Shown here: piece after piece, positions 1-11,035 of the stretch | How positions within the stretch are numbered: the first letter of the stretch is position 1 | Layout: the number at the start of each line of letters is the position of its first letter | Source: Aphrophora alni | Taxonomy: Eukaryota > Arthropoda > Insecta > Hemiptera > Aphrophoridae | Assembly: GCA_963513935.1 (NCBI GenBank) | Contig: OY740772.1 | Location: 12,804,098 to 12,868,097, forward strand | Direction: 5' to 3' | Length of the DNA stretch: 64,000 bases | Notes under the pieces: model-generated | Seen by the model: the letters and a program-made list of their open reading frames with translations, nothing else | The model's database searches: none | What the model was told of the DNA's origin: nothing | Program-made: the position numbers and the translations under genes

Positions 1-239
1 AATTAAAAAAAAAAACTTTACATTTAAAACGCAAACAATTTTAAAGTTTTATTGTAAAACTCAATTCGATAAAGTTACATAATGAAATGGTAACTAGTTG
101 CTATGAAAAGTAATTTGTTGCCATGGAAGGATAACTCAGTGACCCAGTTCTTGTCTGACACAGATATTATATAGGTCTCATGTCTGACAGTGTGTTATAC
201 AATATGCAACAACATAATAATGTGAAAAGAAATATACCA

Positions 240-900
240 GGTCTTTCAAAAGTAGGTTAAAACTTTCAATGACTATAGTTCGTTTTTTAATGTAGAACAA
301 AATAAAGTACATAACCTTTGGAATTCAACGGGATTTAATAGTAAAACTTAAAATTAACCCAAATTCTTACTTGTAGGGATTTTAAGACGGGTGTTCGAAG
401 TGGCCTCCATTATCTTCCTGGAGAAGCAGTCTTTCATCTATACTGTACGCGGCATTTCTTAACGTGTTGATATTTCACCTACGTTTTATCTCAGCTATTC
501 TCTTATGATTGAAGGTCTTTCTGGCTTTTGGATGTCTCCCGACTCTGTCCTATCATCAAACTTACTAAGAAGCATTTGTTACAGGCACGGTCCGTCCCTT
601 AAACCGTTGCGAGTACGAAAATTTCTTAACACAACTGATAAAATCAGTTTACATTCACAATAACACTGAATCAATGCGATGCGTGTGTTGTAAAGTCTTA
701 AAATTATTTAATTGTAAACTACTACAAGTTTGCCACCTCTAATGAGAAAACTCGTTGCTATGGCAACAAATAACAACGAAAATAACAGCTGATGATTTAA
801 TAAATCACAAAATTATACAATAAAGAGTTTTTCTCGGAGATAGGACAACAAATAACGAAACTGCAAACATTAAATTTTTAACTTACTACTTTTAAGACTC
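240..900 (-). mobile_element. Internally deleted mariner-type transposon, copy 1
   Basis: Ends are imperfect inverted repeats: GGTCTTTCAAAAGTAGGTTAA at the left, and a similar segment in reverse complement at 881-900. Read on the minus strand, the interior carries the C-terminal tail of a mariner-type transposase: INTLRNAAYSIDERLL followed by NGGHFEHPS and a stop (about 405-375). Upstream of it is a scrambled remnant of the N-terminal helix-turn-helix. The catalytic middle is absent, so this is a non-autonomous deletion derivative. A second copy with the same arrangement, opposite orientation, lies at 62177-62969. Family assignment (HTH of the DUF4817 kind common in insects) is from motif recognition. 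Confidence 0.75.
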
Positions 901-1094
901 GTTACTTAAAATTAGAATTAAATAAACTTCGTTAGTGTGATTTTTATAGAATCTATGGACGTTAGATTGTTTGCAATAGGAACATTATTTTTTATTCCAC
1001 GTGGCATCGATTTATCAATGTAGTCCATAGGTCATTAACCGTTTCTCTATACAGAGTGGCTCGACATGTGTTAAAAAATTTTTGAGCGTAAACT

Positions 1095-1260
1095 ATACTC
1101 TGTTCATTTGACGAAGGCGGTTGGAGAAAGACACTACCTGCCCCGCACTCTCGCACACGCACGCACACTCACGGGTAAGATACAGTGACTGCGCTTGTGT
1201 GTGTGAGTGGGGGAAGGGCTGTCCCAAGTCCGACCGCCTTCGTTAAATGAACAGAGTATA
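1095..1260. mobile_element. 166-bp MITE with TA target site
   Basis: Near-perfect terminal inverted repeats of about 27 bp: TATACTCTGTTCATTTGACG at the left, and its reverse complement with one change ending at 1260. They continue into GAAGGCGGT. The outermost TA pair fits a Tc1/mariner-type TA duplication. The centre is GC-richer, with CA/GT-rich runs (CACACGCACGCACAC) and no coding capacity. Length, symmetry and lack of ORF fit a miniature inverted-repeat element. No related autonomous element is seen in the window. Confidence 0.8.
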
Positions 1261-1584
1261 CTTGGTAAATAATGACAAAATGGTGCATATATATACTGTA
1301 TTTGTTTTACTCCAACATTCTTGGATTAATAAATAATTATTCGAATTTTTTTTTTTATCTGTTCATTTGCAAATAAAATAAAAATTTCTTAACTATCCCT
1401 GTGAGCAAACCGCTGGGAAGTTGTTAATGGCCCCGAACTAAATGTATCTTTAGCGTGCTCAATCCTCCACCATTCAAAATTTATCCTATAATACAGTAAC
1501 AGTATTTATTTAAGAACACCATTTGTATTGAGGGTGTAAGTACTCTTTAAAACTGGAACAAACTGAAAGTTGCAATTCATTATT
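1261..1584. other. No recognisable feature
   Basis: AT-rich sequence with short T runs. No ORF, RNA gene or repeat relationship to other parts of the window was seen. Confidence 0.5.
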
Positions 1585-1680
1585 TGAAAAATGATTACCT
1601 TAATTTGTCCATCTGTAACCTTCTGTTAAAAAAAAAATTGATTACTAGTTTCGACAGAGTACTGTTATCATCAGATCTTC
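1585..1680 (-). repeat. Hammerhead-like hairpin repeat, copy A
   Basis: Shares about 90 bp with 3303-3386 (ATTACCTTA-TTTGTCC, then GATTACTAGTTTCGACAG and TCATCAGATC). In reverse complement it reads GATCTGATGA, a short stem-loop, then GAAACTAGTAATC. The outer GAT and ATC can pair. This resembles a hammerhead ribozyme core, but an extra base sits before stem II, which here is also imperfect. Probably a terminal fragment of a retroelement or MITE; activity is doubtful. Confidence 0.5.
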
Positions 1681-2438
1681 ACTAAAGTTTTTTAAGGCCG
1701 AATATACAAGTAAAAGTAATTTCCAATCAATACGAATGATGTCAAACACGAATAAAAATGTTACAACAGTAACAACGTTAGACTAAAGCAGGAACGTTTT
1801 TGTAAGTCAATCTCGTTTCTTTATAAAATATTATGCATTTTGGTAATTTGTTTTTTAAAATATCTTTGTTGTTATGTACTGTGTTTTTTTTTTTTTTTTT
1901 TTTTTTTTACTGTATTAGTTTTAATGTCTGTATAGTTTTTTCACTATGGTCGTACACATTGTGTATCTGTCAACGGCTGTAAATAAACATAAAGTTTTTT
2001 GTAACATAAAGTTCCAAAAAAACTACTTTTTGGGGGCTTGGAGACACTCAAAATTGAAAAACAAATCACATGACTTTCTACATATGTCAAAAAATAAAAA
2101 AAGTCCTGTTACAAAACAAAAAGCGCGCACGCAAAAGCTACGTGAGGTAAATTCCTTTCCGATATTTTATTAGAAAATATAACTCCTTCCAGACGTTGGC
2201 CTAGGCTGATGTGTAATGCAAATGGGAAACTCATTTTATTTGTCTGCAAATTTACATTTTAAAATTGCTAATTTGTAAGATTTGTAGATAAAGTACTTGG
2301 ATTCTTAAAAATATAATAAGCTGTGTTTAAAAATTAATGGAATTGGGCTTATTTTAGTGTTACGTTGAATATCTGTTTGTTGTTGTTGTTGTTGTTGTTA
2401 TTGTTGTTGTTGATGATGTTATTGTTTATCGTCGCTTT
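1681..2438. repeat. Low-complexity stretch: T25 and (GTT)n
   Basis: Contains a T25 run (1884-1908) and a GTT microsatellite (2376-2418, with minor interruptions). The 75-codon ORF at 1946-2173 has no recognisable domain and simple composition, and is treated as chance. Confidence 0.7.
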
Positions 2439-2630
2439 AAAAAAAAAAAAAAAAAGCCCTATAATAAACTACTAGCGACAAGAGTAGAAGAAAATAATAG
2501 TTGGTCAAGAGAGACTTGATAGAGAGGGATCTAAACTGTAGACTACATGAAGAAAGTTGTAGATCCAGTCAGGATACCTCAGGATTGTCAAGCCCGTATT
2601 CACTACAGTGAATCCCTGAGGGAACGTAGA
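2439..2630 (+). repeat. SINE-like family S, copy 1
   Basis: Begins with an A17 run, then GCCCTATAATA, GTTGGTCAAGAGAGACTTGATAG, GTAGATCCAGTCAGGA and CACTACAGTGAATCCCTGAG. The same ordered blocks recur at about eleven places in both orientations. Full copies start with a GGTTATCAACGCCTTATAAAA-like head. No convincing pol III A/B boxes were found, so SINE status is only suggested by size, copy number and the internal A-rich tract. Confidence 0.65.
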
Positions 2631-3302
2631 CAATTTCAACTTAGACGAAAAAGTTGTTATAAACTAATCGCTGTGTCCCAAAAATGTACCGACATCCGTC
2701 TGGTGATTGTTCCTTAGGTCAAAATAAGATAAAAAGTTCCAATAATCATAGGTCCAAAAACACTTCGGTTTTCTCTTTTTGTAAAAATATAATAATCGTT
2801 TTATTTACAAATATCTAAAGATTTGTTTATTTTTATTATATTTCCTTCAAGTGCCATTTTTTCTTTTGCATACTTTTCATAAAAATGAATTTTGATGTTT
2901 TACATCTGCCTGGCGTCCCGCGGGGTTTTGTAAACAATGCTAATGAAATTCAGTTCCCTCATATTCATCGAATCTGAATTAGCTATTATTTTGTATCCAC
3001 AGTGTTCAAAACCTAGATGTATAGATCTCTAGCAGAAGTCCAGGAAGTGACCTATATTGGGTGTGTTTATGACTTTGTAACAACTCTGGTAATAAACTTA
3101 CAAGCTTGCAATATAAATTTAGGTCAATGTTCAGTACAAATTTTGATGTACATTTATAGTTTTGTATTGCTGATTTCTACTATTCCTAGTTTAGTTTTTT
3201 TATTTCATTTTGTTTCGGAACAGTTCCATTTTCAGCACGACAAGATTGTAAATCAAAAATTAGTTATTCATATTATAGAATAGTAGTTACCAATATTGTG
3301 TT
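2631..3302. other. No recognisable feature
   Basis: AT-rich. The 88-codon open frame at 3017-3283 encodes a hydrophobic, low-complexity peptide with no motif I recognise; probably chance. Confidence 0.5.
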
Positions 3303-3386
3303 AGATAATTACCTTAGTTTGTCCCTTTGAAATTATATTGTTTCAAATGATTACTAGTTTCGACAGTACTGTCATCGTCAGATCTT
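3303..3386 (-). repeat. Hammerhead-like hairpin repeat, copy B
   Basis: Reverse complement reads GATCTGACGATGACAG, UAC loop, CTGTCGAAACTAGTAATC. Stem II (GACAG/CTGTC) is five perfect pairs, and the flanking GAT/ATC can form a short stem I. The core bases CTGA-GA and GAAA match the hammerhead consensus, except for one additional U between the GA and stem II. Paralogous to 1585-1680. Confidence 0.5.
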
Positions 3387-3559
3387 TTTTATGTTTAATA
3401 TAATATATAATCATTTTATTTAAGGTTATAACATATATAATATAACATTAGGTGAAAAAGCCACCCTAGGTCGACTATTAAGGAAGTAAAAAATGTCCTA
3501 GGGCAACGGACGTAGACCCCCCATTCCGAGTGTTGCCTCATTTTAGCAATTTTTATTTT

Positions 3560-3715
3560 TACTATTGTCACCAAAAACCATTTTAAAACCCCGAAAAAAT
3601 GCCCCTATGACCGTGTCTTAACTCACACGGTCATATTCTATATAACAATATATGAAATGTTGATCCTCAGACCCTAAGATTTCCAATGAGACCATCCCTA
3701 TATTTGTAGGTTTAA
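3560..3715 (+). repeat. Direct repeat with hairpin, unit 1
   Basis: Contains ACCGTGTCTTAACTCACACGGT, an inverted repeat with an 8-bp stem, then CAGACCCTAAGATTTCCAATGAGACCATCCC. The same blocks recur at 4045-4180 about 480 bp downstream. The interval between the two units holds no ORF. Possibly the two terminal repeats of a small element, but no target duplication could be defined. Confidence 0.55.
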
Positions 3716-4044
3716 GTGGACGCAGAAGAGTTCAGCGCACTAAGCCTAGCATAAACTAATGTGAAACTATTTGGAAAGTGTTTTACACTTAATTTGGTGA
3801 TCTTACATACAAATTACGTTACCATAGCAACCGCTATAACAATGGATACTTACTTAAAACAGCTGAATAAGTCCAATACATCAAAATGTATTAATAGTGA
3901 CTGATGTGTCTTTAAAAAATATTTTGTAAATATAAAAATGAAATAAAATTAACATTTCATAATTGTTTGCAAATAATGACAAAATGTTTTTTTTCCTTCA
4001 TTTAAAACAACATGAAAATCGGCCCGATAGAACTCCAGAAATAA
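3716..4044. other. Spacer between direct repeats
   Basis: AT-rich. No ORF or recognised element. It would be the interior of a small element if the flanking direct repeats are its ends. Confidence 0.4.
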
Positions 4045-4180
4045 GGATTAATACTGTTGTCGCTGAAAAACATTTAAAAACCCTCAAAAGTACCCTTGTG
4101 ACTGTATGTTAAGTCACACAGTCACTATTTATCATCAGACTCTAAGCTTTCCAATGAGACCATCCCCATCTCTGTAACTT
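4045..4180 (+). repeat. Direct repeat with hairpin, unit 2
   Basis: Matches 3560-3715: ACCCTCAAAAGTACCC, the hairpin GTGACTGTATGTTAAGTCACACAGTCAC, and CAGACTCTAAGCTTTCCAATGAGACCATCCCC. The hairpin stem carries compensatory-looking changes relative to unit 1 (ACCGTGT versus GACTGT arms, still paired). Confidence 0.55.
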
Positions 4181-4189
4181 GAAAATTTA

Positions 4190-4520
4190 TAATATTTCGA
4201 GTCCAAATTTGTATACTAGATAATTAAAAATAAAAACTGTATTTTTTTAATTTTCGAAATAGCGATCGAATTTTTTAATATTGAATGTCTCTAATGGCTG
4301 CCATTTTTAAGGAAATTGTCAGATAAAGTTTCTAGCTGGTATACTTGTAAAAAGTTACATAATAAATACGTATACAAAATTAGTTATCTACTTCCAAAGA
4401 CAATATTTTGTTTAAATACAAAATGGCGGATTGTTTGGAAACAAAACGTTTATATGATTTTTTTTCCAAAGAGTACACCGCGTGGTATGTCGGTTTCCTC
4501 CTGGGACACCCTGTATATTA
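4190..4520. repeat. ATGGCGG foldback-family fragment
   Basis: Has the blocks that mark a dispersed family here: ATTGAATGTCTC, GGCTGCCATTTTTAA, GATAAAGTTTCTAGCTGGTATAC, ACAAAATGGCGGATT, and an end at GACACCCTGTATA. The same order, with changes, is in 13120-13990 and in the foldback element at 44786-45697. Only one arm is recognisable. Confidence 0.55.
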
Positions 4521-5619
4521 ACCAAGAAACTTATTCCACACCAGTCTCTAATATTATAACGACTTCGAGAATAAAGAAGGCGTTAACCCCCCCCCCCCCC
4601 AATCCCTCCAAAAACAAACGAAAATTAACGACAAAGTTTCTTTCAGTTGGTTGTTCGTCATTTATAAGCTGAAATATATTTACCAAGAAGTTTGATCATA
4701 CAATTATTTCCCTCATTTATTCAAAGTTCTCAGGAAGACTTTATCATTAAGTCCACAAAGCGGAACAGGTTGTCTTTATCATACTCTTCCGGTTTACGGT
4801 TTGTTCTTCAAATAAACTTGACTCATTAGTCGCAAGGAGTATTTGTCTATAATACGTTCACCATTTACACCTGGGAAACTGTTACGCTACTAACCGTTTC
4901 AAAACTATTGATCAAATAGCGTGTCGGTTTTCTAAACTGGGAAACCCGTTTGATAGGACATAAAAACATTTTTCTTTTTTTATGTTTAAAGAGAAACCTT
5001 TAGTTTGTTGGTGCTTTATAAAAAAAGAAAAAATATAATATAAAATAAAGACTCCAAGTTGTAACCGAAAGGCAGTGCTTTTGTTTGGGATTAGCTGCTT
5101 TACTTTGTTGTTTGAGTGGTCCGTGGTCGACAATATTCCATTATTCAACCTCCCAGCTTGGCGTGCCGTACCTCCCGCTACTATATCGCGGGTTTGTCTC
5201 ACCTGACCAGCTATTTTTGACGAATCCTAAATTAACTTAATAATTTTGATTTTATGTTATAATTTAGACTAACGCGGAATATAAAAAGACGAATTGGGAT
5301 TGCACAAGTGGTTAGACCAAAAGTCTAATCGGCCATTTTGATATCAGTAGTAGGCCTACATATTAATTGAATAATTACGGAGTGCGAGGTCCAAAACTCT
5401 AAAGGGTCCGACCCTTCCCAAAAAACAACTAGCCAAAATCATTTGGGTGGAGTTAGGCCAAATTCCCATAAAAACCGCTCTCAGAGTGAAACACAAGTCT
5501 ACTCTGAACTATGCACAGACCTTGTTTCTGAGGGTAAAATATATATTCCGCCTTATCCAATACCAGTTATCGGCGGAGTGCCTTAAACTAAAAGATAACT
5601 TTGATCATACCTTTAAATA
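4521..5619. other. No recognisable gene; C14 run
   Basis: A C14 homopolymer is at 4587-4600. The minus-strand 96-codon ORF (4912-5202) has no domain I can name and is rich in simple AT-derived residues. 5295-5335 (GGGATTGCACAAGTGGTTAGACC) looks faintly tRNA-like, but no B box follows, so no tRNA is called. Confidence 0.45.
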
Positions 5620-5830
5620 AAGTAAGGAGGAAGACTCTGGTGATGAAGTCCTCGAGAATATTGTGATAGATCAGGGTCAGAAAAGAACAAACGTTAGTCA
5701 AAAGATACCTAATAAGAAAAATGAAAAAGAAAGACCTAAACAACTACACATGGGTAAAAGGCGTAGATCCAGCTAGGCCCTTTGGGGATTGGCACACTCG
5801 CACTCGCTAAACTGAGCCTCTGAGTTTTTA
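5620..5830 (+). repeat. SINE-like family S, copy 2
   Basis: Carries GATCAGGGTCAGAAAAGAACAA, GTTAGTCAAAAGATACCTAATA, GGCGTAGATCCAGCTAGGCC and GGGGATTGGCACACTCGCACTC in the family order, ending at CTGAGCCTCTGAG. Confidence 0.6.
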
Positions 5831-6639
5831 GGGCAATGTCTAGTCTTTCTTGGTGTAAAGTTCTGTGAAGGAAATGTGAAATAGCAGTCAGTTGTAAGTT
5901 AATGACGGTGGTGGAATTTTATTTTGTTTATTTATAAATATGTTACGTAGTCTGTCATTCAATATATTGATACAACTCTACATAAAACTGCTAAATACAA
6001 ACACAAATGTCTAAAGTAATTTTGATATAACTGTAGTAAATACAGCAGCCTACAATTACATACTTAAATATTCAATAACGGTACAATATAATTAGCAATT
6101 ACTACCTTTGCACATTATGTGTGGGACTTGTAGAATGTTACCCTGAGGTGTTTTTATTTCTGCCATTTTGTTTTGTCATTTCTAATAAACACAGTTAGTA
6201 TCTGGTAAGTGTACACAATTATGTTGTAAGGGCAACCGCCTGAAGTGATTGGGCGACCTCGATTTCGTCCAGAGAATGACAGATACTTGCTCGCACGTCA
6301 TGCGCCTTTGAACTATGGATTTGTTCTGTCTTATTTTATGCGAGTTTTCAACCTTTGCTTTTAATTTCTTAATATGCGCAGTATATAGAAAGCTATGTAT
6401 CGAGTCCAAAAATCGATGTTGAATTTTTATTGATATATATCAGTTTTGAGATCTCCCCCCCCCCCTCTGAATCCAATAAAAGAGTAACTGTAGCTTACAT
6501 TCCAAACGCGTGGGTATGTGGTCATATCTCGGGTGTAAATACTTTGACCTGCAATAAAAAAACATAATATTACAATTTTATACAAAATGGCTCTAAAAAT
6601 GTACGATGTTTACCCAACATCGTGACGTAAAAGTGGGAA
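5831..6639. other. No recognisable gene; C11 run
   Basis: AT-rich; C11 at 6455-6465. The minus-strand 75-codon ORF at 6182-6409 shows no motif. No repeat relationship was recognised. Confidence 0.45.
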
Positions 6640-6715
6640 CTACCTGTGGTGAATCCTGGTTACGAAAGGAAGAATTACAGCGACGGGAATTCGATCCTAT
6701 TTTGTCCTTGTTGCT
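6640..6715 (+). repeat. tRNA-SINE body fragment
   Basis: GTGAATCCTGGTTACGAAAGG, then ATTACAGCGACGGGAATTCGATCC, corresponds to the middle of the tRNA-derived SINE at 47260-47512 (there CGAATCCTGGTGACGAAAGC ... TTACGGTAACGGGAACTTGG). The tRNA-like head and the tail are missing. A third fragment lies at 63165-63240. Confidence 0.55.
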
Positions 6716-6769
6716 TAAAGGCGAAAAACCTCTATGTCATCATTATCTTAAGTGTTTAAAGAACATGAA

Positions 6770-6935
6770 ATAAAGTCTCCTAGACCTAGAATATTCTATA
6801 ATAGGAAAAGATCAAGAGTTGTACAAGAGAAACCTGATAGCAAAGTTGAAAGAAAGGTGACTAACTCAAGATTACACAAAAAAAAGTGTAGATCCAATTT
6901 GGATTCCTCGTAATTGCGTCGCACGTAATAATAAT
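6770..6935 (+). repeat. SINE-like family S, copy 3
   Basis: GATCAAGAGTTGTACAAGAGAAACCTGATAG, then AACTCAAGATTACAC, GTGTAGATCCAATTTGGATTCC. Truncated at the 3' side. Most similar to the copy at 32860-33000, which shares the TTGTACAAGA variant. Confidence 0.6.
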
Positions 6936-6984
6936 AGGCGAGACCCTGAGAATAACGGGAAATCGATGTGCTGACCAAACATCA

Positions 6985-7375
6985 CCTGGAATATGTATGC
7001 CAATTTTTGACTTCATTCCAATTTACTTCCAAAATATGTTTTTTGTAAAAAGCACAAAATTGCGAACAGAAAACTAAGCATATTAAGACATATGTTCATA
7101 GGAACTTTTTTACTCATTTTGACCTAAGGAAGCGTATCCTGAAATTTTGGAACGCAGTTTGGAAACGCCCTTTACAGTTACACCCTTAACATGTATGCCA
7201 ATTTTTGACTTCATATCCAATTTATTTCCAAAATATAAATGTAAAAAGCACAAAGTGGACGGAAAACTATGTATTTTAAGACAAATGTTCATAGGAACTT
7301 TTTTACTCATTTTGAACTAAGGAAGCATATCCTGAAATTTTGGAACGTAGTTTGGAAACTCACTTTATCAAATCT
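6985..7375 (+). repeat. Two-copy direct tandem repeat, about 187-bp offset
   Basis: Unit 1 is about 6985-7185 and unit 2 about 7188-7375. Both run ATGTATGCCAATTTTTGACTTCAT, AAAAAGCACAAA, GTTCATAGGAACTTTTTTACTCATTTTGA, CTGAAATTTTGGAACG, GTTTGGAAAC. The last blocks match the end of a copy at 50640-50760 that finishes in ACACCCTGTATA, so the pair derives from the dispersed family with ACCCTGTAT termini. Small overlapping ORFs here are repeat-derived. Confidence 0.65.
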
Positions 7376-8864
7376 AATGTCAACTGGTGCATTCTATTTC
7401 GAGAGGCTGTCCTCGGAGATGAGACCACTAAACAAAGCATTGTTTACGAACATTGTGTATTAGAAAGTTTTAGCAGCGTGTATTTCTTTGCTGATCAATT
7501 CAATACAAAAATGCTGAGACTATTGTATAAAATATCCAGACCAATGCACCAAGCATCAGGATAAAGGATAGCGACTACGACTCTTGTCATATTGTATGGA
7601 AGATAATCATGGCCTTGTACGAGGGAGAAACTGTCAATTGTCGAGGAATCGTTTCTTCATAGCGATACGGTGAACGACCGTGACAGTCATCGTGGGTGGC
7701 AACCTTTGTGCAAGTCCGGAAGTTCGTACCAGTATAACTTGAAATACAAAGAATACGGGTAACTGATATAACAGCTGTTGTCGGTACTTTTAAAGAAAAC
7801 AAACTAAATTAGCTACGTAAGTAACATTTTGAACGGTCAAAATTTGGGAGTTTTCTCTACGAAAAAATATATCAAAATCTTCCAAATCTTCCAAATTAAA
7901 AATCAAGTTTATGGACGACATTAGGCCAGCACTGCGTTACAAACTAACATTTAAAGATTTTAACAAGCAAGAATGGGCAATATCGCGTAGCTTGTATTGA
8001 TCTCCTTGGCAAGCCTAGAAGTAAAAAAGAATCTACAATGACAAGTTGACAACTCGTGTCTGTCGGACCTCATAACTCAAGTTTTCATACGATCAGATTT
8101 CTCAGGTCATAAAACATAAAGATAAGGTTACAATGAATGTTGCCTGAGGTCTCAATAAAATTGGGCTATATCCTTTCAAAAAATCAGGTTCGAAAATAAA
8201 TCCAAAACACGACAAAAGCGCTCCTGAAGGTTAACTTGACAATTTGAATTATTATTTTTTTTTAAGTGGTTAATAATAATCATAAATACTAAGCAACCAA
8301 TTAGATAAAACTTTAATACGTCAGAGAATTTTATAATTTGGGGGAAACGGGAATGATAACATGTGCAGCATAAAATAAGAGAGTTTTAGCTTCTTTCATT
8401 CCAACTCTGGTACTTAACGTACTAAAAGTATCCTTGTTAAGTCGAGCAACTCAGTGGAATGTTGGTTAACCAATCGCAGCAGATGCTGAGTCGGTGAACA
8501 GATTTCATCTAAGGACCGCAAAGAAAAACTTCTCGATCCAGTTAACTACTACTAGTCGTACCTTGTAAGGACGGTGAAGCCGGGATCCTCGATCCAGAAG
8601 ATTGATGGAAGAGGAATTCTTCTTTGGGGCTGCTAATAATGAAGGATTTGACTGGTTAGCTACTTTAGAAGCAACGCTTCTAGGAAAAACATTCTGAAAA
8701 ATGTACCCTGTAACTTGAAGGTAAGGTAGTAAGACATTGAGACGACAGCCTCATCACCAAGATTAACCTGCGCTGTGTCCTTACCGCAGCTGAGAGATTA
8801 ATTTATTACTGATATCCTGGTTTTAAAGTTATCTGATAGTGATGGACTCTCATATCCCCAGTTT
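7376..8864. other. No recognisable gene
   Basis: About 1.5 kb. Short ORFs (7340-7564 plus, 7587-7802 minus) lack motifs. A somewhat GC-richer block at 8440-8770 has no open frame I could assign; it may be an old element body upstream of the hairpin repeat that follows. Confidence 0.45.
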
Positions 8865-9070
8865 TTAGCGTTCTTTTCATATTTTATAAATTTTATTTTA
8901 TGCAACAAGGCCCAGGCTATTAAGCTATATTGGTGTTTTTCTCTTGTATGCCCTAGGTTTATGTAACACTTGATAACGAGAGTTGATTTATACTCTCGAA
9001 ACGTCGTGTATTAGTTTTTGTATACACAAATGATGGACAATGTCCTATTAAACCATCGATATAAAAATGC
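8865..9070 (+). repeat. GAAACGTC hairpin repeat, copy 1
   Basis: ACAAGGCCCAGGCTATTAAG, then ACTTGATAACGAGAGTTG, TTTATACTCTCGAAACGTCG, TGTATTAGTTTTT and AATGTCCTATTAAACCATC. GAGAG/CTCTC forms a stem directly before GAAACGTC. The element at 54130-54320 shares the whole 200-bp layout, and the hairpin alone recurs inverted at 39068-39120 and 39470-39545. It likely marks the 3' end of a retroelement family; the family is not identified. Confidence 0.6.
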
Positions 9071-10949
9071 TTCCTTAAGTAAATATATGTATACTGCATG
9101 TCTGGGAGAGAGAGGGAGAGAAAACGTTCTCAAATGTATGTGAGTTTATTGAAATATTTATGTACAGTTTATTTCAAGATATGATCAAGAAGTGTCATCA
9201 AAGAAAACTGTTTCTACTACTTCCGATGTCAAGTTAACTGACAGATAAATTGACAGGATAGATTTTGCAGTAAATTGTAAAACTAGAAGTGGGTCAGCTG
9301 TCAATAAAGTTCAGGCTTCCCAATATGTCACCTAAAGCTTTTATTTATTTTCTCGTACATTTGCCTTGAGGAGGTGAAACGATGCTTGTTACTATCTGAA
9401 GAATATTGTTCAATTTGACGTTTGTAGTGTAGTCTGTCAGTATGGTTTGATGCGTTTGTTAACGGTATTTTAGTGTAAGTCATTAGTAGACTAATATAGA
9501 TAAGTTTGATCAGCCTTGTATCGCAATACCCGCGGATCCAAAATGGATCTTCTCGTATACAATGTGATACGGGAAAGCTTTTACCATTTTAATTTTACTT
9601 TCACAATTTATTAAGCACACAAATGACATTAAACTGCATCAAATTTATTAAAAAAACCGAGATTCATAGTACTTAGTGATGTTGTTACGCTTTCTATAGG
9701 CTACTGTTACTTTTTGTTTTAGCATTTTTGTGTTGTTCAGAAATTTCTTAAAAATCACAGTAAAATCAAAATAAGTGATTTTAATTAAATGTTAGAAGTG
9801 TCCTCCTCAATTGAAACATATCTTTGTTTTCAGTTTCTTAGAACTGTGCTGACGTTAAAATTGTTGATTTTTAGAGAGATTTGTTTCAAAAATGTACAAG
9901 TGTCTGCCGATCTGAATGCACTCTGTCCTTTAAAACCCCCCAAAATAAACATCCGGAAAACTGAGGTCAAGTGATCTAGGTGGCCACATATACTTTGAAA
10001 TAATGCAATCTATAAAGAAACAATGGCAACTATTGCGGGTCGTTTTTAATCTCTCATAGTTTTACTATAGATTTTATGTAGTTTGTGAGCTTAAATGTAG
10101 CGCAAATTGTAAACACTTTTCTGGATCACCCTGTATATATACATGACCCAACTAGAATTGTTAATATCACTTAATTCGGGAATCAACTAGGCTTGGGACC
10201 GATAGTTGAGCGAGACCTATTTATCAACTTTGGTTTACGATAGAGAACAGCTGATCGGAACTACAGCTGTGTTGAGCAGACCACGCTAGTCGAGCAGTAG
10301 CGAAGTCCGTACACGCGGAGCGACGTGGTGTAAATATCTGTCCCGTATTCATTTTAATTTTAACTATTTTCGAAATTAAATCTTGGCTGTTTAATTAATC
10401 GGAGGCATGACGTTAAGGGGTTTTTCTGACATTCATTATTAATTTAATCATAATTATATATATTAATTATATCATAATTAATTTAAAGGAGACGATTTTG
10501 AGAATAGGCGGCTCTCAACGTTAGCTCGTGTCATAATTAGTGAGTGAATACTTAGTAATAAATTAAAGTCTTGAGCTGCGTACCCTATGGTGCAAGGACA
10601 GACCTGAAAGAGTGAATTAGACCTCTCATGGGTATGGGCTAAAAGCAGTATCGCATTCCAAACTATAGGGTAGGCCTGCATGTAACCATACCGTCGCAAA
10701 TTAGCTACAAGCATTAGAAATTTCCCTAAACACCTTATGAAACCCATGAGGACCTTCGTATAAGTACCTATAAAGACATTTAGGTTCTACAGAGCAAGCG
10801 TTGAACTCTTCTCATGAAGAACCAACCACTTACATCATTTTCGACATTGACAGTTCCAAGTCTCTTTTCATAAAGTTCACCTTTTATTAGGGATGTAAAC
10901 GACTACATCCAATCTGTGTTCAAACGTAGGCCTTTTATTTCTAACATAA
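9071..10949. other. Mostly unrecognised sequence with an ACCCTGTAT end
   Basis: Includes GGATCACCCTGTATATATAC near 10130, a terminus shared with other foldback families, but no matching partner arm was found. 10420-10495 is strongly AT-rich with repeated TTAATTATA. The minus-strand ORF 10478-10747 has no motif. 10180-10340 is GC-richer without an assignable frame. Confidence 0.45.
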
Positions 10950-11035
10950 TATGCGTAGTAGAGAGAAAGTTACGAGTTTTTGCGGATATATCCGTTTTGA
11001 GACCCCAAAGTTCAAAGAGACCAAACTCGTGTAAA
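10950..11035 (-). repeat. Dispersed repeat D, copy 1
   Basis: Reverse complement reads GGGGTCTCAAAACGGATATATCC, then GCAAAAACTCGTAACTTTCTCTCTACTACG. Related to 30180-30290 and 57540-57640 (GGACCTCAAAA-GGATA-ATC, then ATAACTTTC). The two overlapping minus-strand ORFs across here (10903-11175) read through this non-coding repeat, which argues against their being genes. Confidence 0.5.

Noticed and set aside
1641..3386. Calling the hairpins active hammerhead ribozymes
   Set aside because: Every copy has an extra base between the GA of the core and stem II, and stem III is only about two pairs; kept as a hypothesis only.
5295..5335. tRNA gene
   Set aside because: GTGGTTAGACC resembles an A box, but no B box or cloverleaf follows.
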